Below the pieces are notes generated by a model, which ran no database searches, had not been told where the DNA came from, and saw only the letters and a program-made list of their open reading frames with translations. Of a stretch of 5,292 nt of DNA, positions 1 to 5,292 are shown piece by piece. Source of the DNA: Actinomycetes bacterium (GTDB lineage: Bacteria > Actinomycetota > Acidimicrobiia > Acidimicrobiales > Palsa-688); the NCBI GenBank assembly GCA_021846485.1, contig JAJZWW010000109.1, positions 1 to 5,292 of the forward strand, given 5' to 3'. Every line of letters begins with the position of its first letter. Position 1 is the stretch's first letter. Made by a program: the position numbers and the translations under genes.

Positions 1-188
1 CGCGCCCAGGTGGAGCGGGCGGCGCCCGCAGTTCCACCGCTGCGACGCGCCCCGCCGGCGCCGGACGCCAGCGCCCCGACGGGGCTGGGCAGCACGGCCG
101 CCAGCGCGAGGGGGGAGCCCGGCGGATCCCGGTCAGCGGGCGGTCGGCGGCGGGGCGTGACGGATCGGCCGGCGTACGCTCCGCCGGG
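1..188 (+). other. Upstream flank, possible 3' end of a preceding gene (frame unresolved)
   Basis: This stretch is extremely GC-rich and is open in two + frames; the third stops at a TGA at 158-160. If a preceding gene ends here, the frame closing at 160 gives the most natural spacing to ftsL (28 bases). The frame starting at base 1 reads RAQVERAAPAVPPL, which faintly resembles the LRAVER-type tail of RsmH, but it does not stop until 354, deep inside ftsL. The ftsL frame itself is open to the window edge but has no ATG, GTG or TTG upstream of 189. GC is high at all three codon positions in every frame, so codon bias cannot decide. rsmH is the expected neighbour from general dcw gene order; that is inference, and I saw no diagnostic RsmH motif. 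No convincing promoter is visible. Confidence 0.3.
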
Positions 189-638
189 GTGGCATCCGCC
201 GCCACTGCCGCGGCCAGCGTCACAGAGGTTTCCCCCGACGCTCGCCGCGATCTGCGCCTCGTCGAGCCCAGGCGACGGGTCTCGGCCCCCATCCGGCCCC
301 GGGTCGTCCTCGGAGGCCTTTCCCTGTTCTGCGTCGTCGCGGTCTTCGGGGTAGTGGTCCTGCACGTGGTGTCGGTGGAGAAGCAGTTCACCATCGACCG
401 GCTCGCCGCGCAGGAACAGAAGGCCCAGACCACCTACGAGGACCTGCGTCTGCAGGTCGACGGGTTGGACACCCCCCAGCACATCCTCTCCGAGGCAGGC
501 AAGCTCGGGATGGTGGAGCCGGGCGCGGTCACCTACCTGCGCGTCCCGGGCTCCTCGGTGGGCTCGGGTGCCACGGGCGTTCCCTCCGGGCCGGCGGGCG
601 CGACCAAGATGCAGTCCGTGCTGGCAGGCAACCCGTGA
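189..638 (+). CDS. ftsL: Cell division protein FtsL (FtsL/DivIC family)
   Basis: This 149-residue bitopic membrane protein is a probable FtsL. FtsL proteins join FtsB/DivIC and FtsQ/DivIB and help activate the septal FtsW-FtsI synthase. Residues 1-38 form a basic cytoplasmic tail, about 39-61 a single hydrophobic segment (VVLGGLSLFCVVAVFGVVVL), and 62-92 a polar helix suited to a coiled coil. The family-like block DTPQHILSEAGKLGMVEPG (94-112) follows, then YLRVPG. The last 30 residues are a Gly/Ser/Ala-rich tail of no recognised function. The GTG at 189 is the only start codon in this frame before the membrane segment; the next, near 351, lies after it. No good Shine-Dalgarno sequence precedes 189, so the start is likely but not proven. 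Position directly upstream of murE supports the call, although ftsI, the usual next gene, is missing. A DivIC-type paralogue cannot be excluded from sequence alone. Confidence 0.85.
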   Translation: MASAATAAASVTEVSPDARRDLRLVEPRRRVSAPIRPRVVLGGLSLFCVVAVFGVVVLHVVSVEKQFTIDRLAAQEQKAQTTYEDLRLQVDGLDTPQHILSEAGKLGMVEPGAVTYLRVPGSSVGSGATGVPSGPAGATKMQSVLAGNP

Positions 639-644
639 ACGGAA

Positions 645-661
645 CCGGCCCTCGCGGCCGG
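645..661 (+). promoter_or_regulatory. GC hairpin in the ftsL-murE gap
   Basis: CCGGCC at 645-650 and GGCCGG at 656-661 form a perfect six-pair, all-GC stem around a five-base loop (CTCGC). It lies in the 39-base gap between the ftsL stop and the murE start. No T tract follows, so it is not a standard intrinsic terminator. Its 3' arm overlaps the GGAG at 660-663, the only Shine-Dalgarno-like sequence before murE, so the stem could limit access to that site. Regulation is inference, and chance is possible at this GC content. Confidence 0.4.
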
Positions 662-677
662 AGCGGTAGCTGACGCC

Positions 678-2129
678 GTGCGGCTCGATCTCCTGGTCGA
701 GCGGTCACTGCTCGGGACGGGCCTGCTGGTGGGCGTATCCGGCAATGCCCTGGTGGAGATCGCGTCGGTCGCCATGGACTCACGCCGGGTGGAGCCCGGC
801 GCGCTGTTCGCCTGCGTGCCGGGGCGTTCGACCGACGGGCACGCACATACGCCTGCGGCGGTGGCGGCCGGTGCGGTGGCGCTGCTCTGCGAGCACCCGG
901 TCGACCTGGACATCCCCCAGGTCCAGGTCCGCTCGGTGCGAGGGGCGATCGGCCCGGTCGCAGCAGCCCTCAACGGTTGGCCGGCCAACGACCTGGTCGT
1001 CGCCGGAGTCACCGGGACCAACGGCAAGACCACGACGTGCGCGCTGCTCGCGTCGGTGCTCGTCGAGCACGGCTGGAAGGCGGTGGCGCTCGGCACCCTG
1101 ACCCAGGCTCGCACCACCCCAGAGGCCCCTGAGCTGCAGGTCCGGCTCGCCGAGCTGCGCCGGCAGGGGTGCCGGGCGGTGGCCCTCGAGGTCTCCTCCC
1201 ACGCGCTGGACCAGGAGCGGGTTGGAGGGGTGAGCTTCGCCGCCGGGGTGCTCACCAACCTCACCCAGGACCACCTCGACTACCACGGGACGATGGAGCG
1301 CTACTTCGCGGCGAAGGCCCGGCTGTTCGAGCCCCAGCGCTGCGCCCTGGCGGTGGTCAACCGCGACGATCCGTGGGGCCACAGGCTGGTCACCGCCCGG
1401 GAGGGGGCCGGGGCGCCGGTCGTCACCTACGGCCTGGACGACGCCGAGGAGCTGCGCGTCGGCCCCGAGGGGAGCCGTTTCCGGTGGCGTGGCCAGGAGG
1501 TCCACCTGGCGATCGGCGGACGCTTCAACGTCTCCAACGCCCTGGCGGCCGCCACCTGCGCCGTCGAGCTCGGGGTCACCGCCGAGGTCGCAGCCGCCGG
1601 CCTCGGGTCGCTGCGCTCGATCCCTGGCCGCTTCGAGCGGATCGACGCCGGGCAGCCCTTCACCGTGCTGGTCGACTTCGCCCATACCCCAGACGGCCTC
1701 CTCCAGGCCCTCACTGCCGCCCGGGAGCTCGCCGTAGGCCGCCTGGTCGTGGTCTTCGGCGCGGGCGGCGACCGGGACCGGGACAAGCGTCCCGAGATGG
1801 GCCGGGTCGCGGCCGAGCTCGCCGACCTCGCGGTGGTGACCTCCGACAACCCCCGCAGCGAGGACCCCGGCGCGATCATCGCCGACGTGGTAGCCGGCGC
1901 CGCGGATCCGACCCGGGTGCGGGTGGTCCCCGACAGGGCCGAGGCGATCGAGACCGCGGTGTGGGTGGCGGGCCCCGGCGACGTCGTGGTGGTCGCCGGC
2001 AAGGGCCACGAGCGCGGCCAGGAGGTCGCCGGGCACGTCCGGCCCTTCGACGACGCCGAGGTGGCCCGCCGGGCGCTCGAGCGGCTGCTGGCCACGCGGG
2101 AGCGCTCCGGCCCGGGCCACCTCCGATGA
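678..2129 (+). CDS. murE: UDP-MurNAc-L-Ala-D-Glu:meso-diaminopimelate ligase MurE
   Basis: This cytoplasmic Mur ligase (483 aa) adds the third stem-peptide residue to UDP-MurNAc-L-Ala-D-Glu using ATP. The N-terminal UDP-binding domain spans about 1-105 and includes MDSRRVEPGALF (33-44). The central ATPase domain has the P-loop GTNGKTTT (113-120), TTPE (146-149), EVSSHAL (171-177), TQDHLDYHGTMERYF (196-210) and K213, the expected carbamylated lysine. The C-terminal domain has GRFE (317-320), DFAHTPDGL (333-341), GAGGDRDRDKRPEM (361-374), SDNPRSEDP (389-397) and GKGHE (441-445). DNPR is the known signature of meso-diaminopimelate rather than lysine addition. The GTG at 678 gives MRLDLLVE, a typical MurE beginning; GGAG at 660-663 is a rather distant ribosome site. 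Length is slightly below the usual 490-510, partly because the GTLT-to-TTPE loop (139-149) is short. The stop overlaps the mraY start as ATGA. No murF follows. Confidence 0.97.
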   Translation: MRLDLLVERSLLGTGLLVGVSGNALVEIASVAMDSRRVEPGALFACVPGRSTDGHAHTPAAVAAGAVALLCEHPVDLDIPQVQVRSVRGAIGPVAAALNGWPANDLVVAGVTGTNGKTTTCALLASVLVEHGWKAVALGTLTQARTTPEAPELQVRLAELRRQGCRAVALEVSSHALDQERVGGVSFAAGVLTNLTQDHLDYHGTMERYFAAKARLFEPQRCALAVVNRDDPWGHRLVTAREGAGAPVVTYGLDDAEELRVGPEGSRFRWRGQEVHLAIGGRFNVSNALAAATCAVELGVTAEVAAAGLGSLRSIPGRFERIDAGQPFTVLVDFAHTPDGLLQALTAARELAVGRLVVVFGAGGDRDRDKRPEMGRVAAELADLAVVTSDNPRSEDPGAIIADVVAGAADPTRVRVVPDRAEAIETAVWVAGPGDVVVVAGKGHERGQEVAGHVRPFDDAEVARRALERLLATRERSGPGHLR

Positions 2130-3181
2130 CCGCCGCGGGAGGAGCGAGCGCAGTCCTCGTCGCCGGGGCCGTTGGCCTGCTCGTGTCGCTGCTCGGCACC
2201 CCGATGCTCATCGCGGCGCTTCACGTGAGGGGGATCGGCCAGCACATCCGCGAGGACGGCCCGAGCGGGCACCGGGACAAGGCGGGCACTCCGACGATGG
2301 GGGGCATCGCGATCATCGGGGCGGGCACGGTCGGCTACGCCGTCGCCCACGCCGGGCGCCTGCAGATCTTCACCCTCCGCGGGATCGTGGCGGTGGCCAC
2401 GATCAGCCTGGCAGCCGCGATCGGCTTCGTCGACGACTACTTGAAGGTGCGCCGGCGCCGCAGCCTCGGGCTCAACGCCCGCGCCAAGGCGGGAGCGTTG
2501 CTCGCGCTGGCGGTCGGCTTCGCGGTCGTGTCGGTCGAGGTGCTCGGGGTCTCGACGCGCCTGTCGTTCGTGCGCTTCGACTCGCCCGGCTGGCAGCTCG
2601 GAGCGGTCGGCTGGGTGGTCTTCGCCGCGCTGGCGATCCTCGGCAGCACCAACGCGGTCAACCTGACCGACGGCTTGGACGGTCTCGCCGCGGGTTCTGC
2701 CGCCTTCGCGTTCATGGGCTTCACGGTCATCGGGTTCTTCCAGCTCCGCCACCTGGAGGTGTACCGCAACCCCTACCCGGACTCCCTCGACGAGGCGGTC
2801 CTCGCCGCGGCGTTCATCGGGGCGTGCGCCGGGTTCCTCTGGTGGAACGCCGCGCCGGCGAAGATATTCATGGGTGACACCGGCTCGCTCGGGCTCGGCG
2901 CGGCGATCGCCGTGCTCGCCCTGCTCGAGAACGTCGACCTGCTGCTGCCGATAGTGGGCGGCTTGTTCGTGCTCGAGACGCTCTCGGTGATCGTGCAGGT
3001 CGGCAGCTTCAAGCTCTTCCACCGGAGGGTCTTCCGGATGGCGCCGATCCACCACCACTTCGAGCTGCTCGGGTGGCCGGAGACGACGGTGATCGTCCGG
3101 TTCTGGATCCTGGCCGGGGCGTTCACCGCCCTCGCCGTCGGAGTGTTCTACACCGCCTACCTGGCCAGCGGGAGGGTCTGA
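2126..3181 (+). CDS. mraY: Phospho-N-acetylmuramoyl-pentapeptide transferase MraY
   Basis: MraY (351 aa, normal length) is the integral membrane enzyme that transfers phospho-MurNAc-pentapeptide from UDP to undecaprenyl phosphate, producing lipid I. About ten hydrophobic segments are visible. Family motifs appear in order: GHRDKAGTPTMGG (48-60), the paired aspartates of FVDDYLK (D103 and D104), NAVNLTDGLDGLA (176-188), FMGDTGSLGLG (248-258) with the catalytic-site aspartate D251, and MAPIHHHFELLGW (305-317) with its histidine triplet. All key residues are present, so the enzyme should be active. The ATG at 2126 overlaps the murE stop (ATGA), and no good Shine-Dalgarno sequence lies close upstream, so translation probably depends on coupling to murE. 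An open frame continues far upstream through murE, but it is only an out-of-frame reading of that gene. The mraY stop shares a base with the ftsW ATG. murD, often found downstream, is absent. Confidence 0.97.
   Translation: MTAAGGASAVLVAGAVGLLVSLLGTPMLIAALHVRGIGQHIREDGPSGHRDKAGTPTMGGIAIIGAGTVGYAVAHAGRLQIFTLRGIVAVATISLAAAIGFVDDYLKVRRRRSLGLNARAKAGALLALAVGFAVVSVEVLGVSTRLSFVRFDSPGWQLGAVGWVVFAALAILGSTNAVNLTDGLDGLAAGSAAFAFMGFTVIGFFQLRHLEVYRNPYPDSLDEAVLAAAFIGACAGFLWWNAAPAKIFMGDTGSLGLGAAIAVLALLENVDLLLPIVGGLFVLETLSVIVQVGSFKLFHRRVFRMAPIHHHFELLGWPETTVIVRFWILAGAFTALAVGVFYTAYLASGRV
3171..3176 (+). promoter_or_regulatory. Shine-Dalgarno site of ftsW
   Basis: GGAGGG lies four bases before the ATG at 3181, inside the last codons of mraY. 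It is the clearest ribosome binding site in the window. It fixes the ftsW start at 3181, even though the same frame is open from 3073 inside mraY. Confidence 0.75.
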
Positions 3182-4422
3182 TGAGCAGCCGAGTCGAGGG
3201 CTTGGAGCGCGCCCGGGTCGCCGAGCGCGCGCGGCTCTCCGAGCGCGAGAGGGGTTCGGAGCACCTCGGCGGTGGGAGGCGGACGGGGGCTGCGGCGGGC
3301 AGGACCGTGGCGCTGCGACCCGCAGCGCGCGCCGGGCGGGGCACGCTGCCGATCCTGCTGGCGATCCTCGCGGTGCTCAACCTGACCGGCCTGGTGATGG
3401 TGCTGTCCGCCTCGTCGGTGCTGTCGATGCAGCAGTACGGGAACCCCTGGCACGACTTCGAGCGCCAGGTGCTGTGGCTGGTGGTCGGCTCGGTGGCCTT
3501 CCTGGTGGCCTTTCGCGTCGACCGCCGGCGGTGGAGGCGCGTCGCCCGGCCGGCCATGATCGCCGCGATCCTGCTGCTCCTGGCCGTGCTCGTGCCCCAC
3601 GTCGGGCGCAGCGCCGGGGGCGCCTCGCGCTGGCTCGGCACGTCGTCGTTCCAGATCCAGCCGTCCGAGCTGGCCAAGGTCGCGCTGATCCTGTTCGGCG
3701 CCGACACCCTCGACCGCCGGGCAGCCAGGGGGGAACGGGGCGACTGGCGTTACCAGATGGGGCCGGTGCTGGTCGTCGCTGGGCTGCTCGGCGCGCTGGT
3801 GATGGCCCAGCCGGACATGGGGACCACCGGGGTGCTGGTGCTGATCGCCCTCGCCCTGGTCTGCACGGCGGGCATCCCCGGCCGGCCCCTCGCCGCCGCG
3901 CTCGGGGCGGTAGGCGGCCTGGGCATGCTGATGGCGGTCGTCGCCCCCTACCGGTGGCGCCGGCTCACCGCGTTCGTGCACCCGTTCAAGTCGGCGAGCA
4001 GCAGCGGCTTCCAGTCGGTGCAGGGGCTGTTCGCCCTCGGCGCCGGCAAGCTCACCGGAGACGGGCTCGGGTCCAGCCTGGCCTCGTGGGGCTACCTGCC
4101 CAACGCCCCGACCGACTTCATCTTCGCGATCATCGGGGAGGAGACCGGGCTCGTGGGCACTCTGCTCGTGACCGGGCTGTTCCTCGCCCTGGGGGTCGTC
4201 GGCGTGCGCATCGCGTGCGGGGCCCGGGACCGCTTCTCCGGTCTGGTCGCGGCCGGAGTCACCGCCTGGCTGGTCGGTCAGGCGGTGATCAACATCGGCG
4301 CGGTCGTCGGGCTCCTCCCGGTGACCGGGGTGCCGCTGCCGTTCGTGTCGTTCGGGGGCTCCTCGCTGGTGGTTACGCTGTTCGGCGCCGGCCTGCTGGG
4401 CAACATCGCCCGGAGGCCGTGA
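3181..4422 (+). CDS. ftsW: Septal peptidoglycan polymerase FtsW (SEDS family)
   Basis: FtsW (413 aa) is a polytopic SEDS glycosyltransferase that polymerises lipid II at the division septum together with a class B penicillin-binding protein. Residues 1-54 form a cytoplasmic tail rich in Arg, Glu and Ala, followed by about nine or ten hydrophobic segments from residue 55 onward. SEDS motifs are SRWLGTSSFQIQPSELAK (149-166), QPDMGTT (210-216), LPNAPTDFIFAIIGEE (306-321), whose D312 matches the catalytic aspartate, and GLLPVTGVPLPFVSFGGSSL (377-396) near the C-terminus. RodA is the alternative within the family, but position between mraY and murG favours FtsW. The ATG at 3181 overlaps the mraY stop by one base and has a strong GGAGGG. 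The stop overlaps the murG GTG (GTGA). Its partner transpeptidase gene, ftsI, is not in this window. One departure from consensus is Pro before TD, where many FtsW proteins have His. Confidence 0.95.
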   Translation: MSSRVEGLERARVAERARLSERERGSEHLGGGRRTGAAAGRTVALRPAARAGRGTLPILLAILAVLNLTGLVMVLSASSVLSMQQYGNPWHDFERQVLWLVVGSVAFLVAFRVDRRRWRRVARPAMIAAILLLLAVLVPHVGRSAGGASRWLGTSSFQIQPSELAKVALILFGADTLDRRAARGERGDWRYQMGPVLVVAGLLGALVMAQPDMGTTGVLVLIALALVCTAGIPGRPLAAALGAVGGLGMLMAVVAPYRWRRLTAFVHPFKSASSSGFQSVQGLFALGAGKLTGDGLGSSLASWGYLPNAPTDFIFAIIGEETGLVGTLLVTGLFLALGVVGVRIACGARDRFSGLVAAGVTAWLVGQAVINIGAVVGLLPVTGVPLPFVSFGGSSLVVTLFGAGLLGNIARRP

Positions 4423-4442
4423 GCGGAGCCGTGAGCGGAGCG
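4419..4442 (+). repeat. 12-base tandem duplication at the murG start
   Basis: Two adjacent 12-base units, GTGAGCGGAGCC (4419-4430) and GTGAGCGGAGCG (4431-4442), differ only in the last base. The repeat begins on the GTG that overlaps the ftsW stop and encodes two SGA units at the MurG N-terminus. Each copy carries a GTG and a GGAG, so two in-frame starts are available. Confidence 0.85.
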
Positions 4443-5292
4443 CGCCGGCGGGCGCCGCGCCCGTGGGTGGTGCTCGCGGGGGGAGGGACGGCGGGGCACG
4501 TCACCCCCGCCTTGGCCATCGCCGGAGCCCTCGTCGAAGCCGGTCACGACCCCTCCACGCTGCGCTTCGTCGGCTCGCGCCGGGGCATGGAGCGGGACCT
4601 GGTGCCCGCCGCGGGCTACGCGGTGACCCTCCTGCCGGGCAGGGGTCTCGTGCGCCGGGCGAGCGCCGCCAACCTCGGAGCGGCCGCCGGCCTGGCGGTG
4701 GCCGCCGTGGGCGCGCTGGTGATGGTCGGCCGCTGGAGGCCCGCGGCGGTCGTCTCGGTCGGCGGGTACGCGGCCGCCCCCGCCCTGGCGGCCGCCATCG
4801 TCTGGAGGGTGCCGGTCGTGCTCGCCGAGGCCAACGCCGTGCCAGGCGCGGTGCACCGGCTGGCCGGGCCGTTCGCCGCCGCCTCGGCGGTGGCGTTCCC
4901 GGGTACGCCGCTGCCGCGCGCGGTAGTCACCGGGAACCCGGTGCGCGAGAGCATGCGGGCCGTCGACCGTGGCCCTGCCGCCCGGCGGGAGGCCCGGGCG
5001 GCGCTCGGCTACCCGGAGCAGGCGTTCGTCGTCGTCGTCGCCGGCGGGTCGCTCGGCGCAGGCCGCCTCAACAACGCCACCCTCGAGCTGGTGCGGCGGT
5101 GGTCGGCGCGTTCGGGCGTCGCGGTACACCACGTGGTCGGGGCCCGTAACGTCGAGGAGATGGCCCGCCGCCGCCCGGAGCTTCCAGCCGGGCGCCTCGT
5201 GTACCGCCAGGTGGCCTTCGAGGAGCGGATGGACCTGGTCTACGCGGCCGCTGACGTGGCAGTGCACCGAGCGGGGGCGAGCACCGTGGAAG
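4419..5292 (+). CDS. murG: UDP-GlcNAc:lipid I GlcNAc transferase MurG (3' end beyond window)
   Basis: MurG is a membrane-associated GT-B glycosyltransferase that adds GlcNAc to lipid I, forming lipid II on the inner face of the membrane. The first 291 residues are present and the frame is open at the right edge; about 60-80 residues should be missing. Visible motifs are AGGGTAGHVTPALAIA (20-35), the N-terminal glycine-rich loop in its actinobacterial GTAGH form; VVSVGGYAAAPALAAA (111-126); EANAVPGAVHRLAG (137-150); GNPVR (172-176); GGSLGAGRLN (209-218), the second-domain loop; and MDLVYAAADVAVHRAGASTVE (271-291), the start of the UDP-GlcNAc site. The GTG at 4419 overlaps the ftsW stop. GTGs at 4431, 4467 and 4470 are in-frame alternatives, and the last two would begin just before the glycine loop. 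Departures from consensus include Ala136 where HEQN-type proteins have His, and His283 before RAGA where Ser or Cys is common. Confidence 0.95.
   Translation, partial: MSGAVSGARRRAPRPWVVLAGGGTAGHVTPALAIAGALVEAGHDPSTLRFVGSRRGMERDLVPAAGYAVTLLPGRGLVRRASAANLGAAAGLAVAAVGALVMVGRWRPAAVVSVGGYAAAPALAAAIVWRVPVVLAEANAVPGAVHRLAGPFAAASAVAFPGTPLPRAVVTGNPVRESMRAVDRGPAARREARAALGYPEQAFVVVVAGGSLGAGRLNNATLELVRRWSARSGVAVHHVVGARNVEEMARRRPELPAGRLVYRQVAFEERMDLVYAAADVAVHRAGASTVE

Noticed and set aside
774..776. ATG as an alternative murE start
   Set aside because: It would remove the first 32 residues, including the typical MRLDLL beginning, and leave only two residues before the substrate-binding SRR segment.
1169..2125. 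Long upstream extension of the mraY frame through murE
   Set aside because: The translation is Arg/Gly/Pro-rich noise in a shifted frame of murE. The ATG at 2126 gives a normal-length MraY and a standard ATGA overlap.
780..3058. Long open frames on the minus strand opposite murE and mraY (446 and 543 codons)
   Set aside because: They lie opposite two genes with complete conserved motifs. Their translations are low-complexity, rich in Arg, Gly, Pro and His, with no recognisable domain. Such frames are expected in very GC-rich DNA.
3073..3180. Upstream extension of ftsW inside mraY
   Set aside because: It would overlap the conserved MraY C-terminus. The ATG at 3181 has a well-placed GGAGGG.
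5026..5041. Short GTC run as a possible microsatellite
   Set aside because: Four GTC codons encode a Val-rich beta strand just before the MurG glycine loop GGSLGA; it is too short and too well explained by the protein.
4463..5149. Alternative + strand open frame inside murG (228 codons)
   Set aside because: Its translation is low-complexity Gly/Arg/Ala, while the MurG frame carries all family motifs without interruption.
4278..5267. Minus-strand open frame opposite the end of ftsW and murG (329 codons)
   Set aside because: No recognisable motif; its composition is typical of GC-rich antisense shadows.

Overview
This window is part of a dcw (division and cell wall) cluster from a very GC-rich bacterium. 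All five recognisable genes lie on the + strand. The GC-rich third codon positions, frequent GTG starts, the MurG loop reading GGGTAGH and a DNPR-type MurE suggest an actinobacterium with meso-diaminopimelate peptidoglycan. An Acidimicrobiia-like lineage is my guess from recalled motifs, not something the sequence proves.

Layout: bases 1-188 hold no gene I can assign. They may contain the 3' end of an upstream gene; rsmH is the usual neighbour, but the frame is unresolved. Then follow ftsL (189-638), a 39-base gap with a strong GC hairpin, murE (678-2129), mraY (2126-3181, ATGA overlap with murE), ftsW (3181-4422, one-base overlap with mraY) and murG (4419 to the right edge, incomplete, GTGA overlap with ftsW). 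The last four genes are packed end to end and are almost certainly one translationally coupled transcript.

Together the genes cover part of the lipid II and septal wall pathway. MurE adds the third peptide residue to the soluble UDP precursor. MraY transfers the finished precursor to undecaprenyl phosphate, giving lipid I. MurG adds GlcNAc to make lipid II. FtsW polymerises lipid II at the septum, and FtsL belongs to the FtsQLB-type complex that activates FtsW and its partner transpeptidase.

The main oddity is what is absent. No ftsI lies between ftsL and murE, no murF between murE and mraY, and no murD between mraY and ftsW, although these are the places where many bacteria carry them. The junctions are tight and show no remnants, so those functions must be encoded elsewhere. 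Smaller points of interest are a 12-base tandem duplication that gives murG two possible GTG starts, a hairpin that overlaps the putative murE ribosome binding site, and a few departures from family consensus in MurE, MurG and FtsW. I see no mobile element, CRISPR array, RNA gene or convincing sign of a new biological system.
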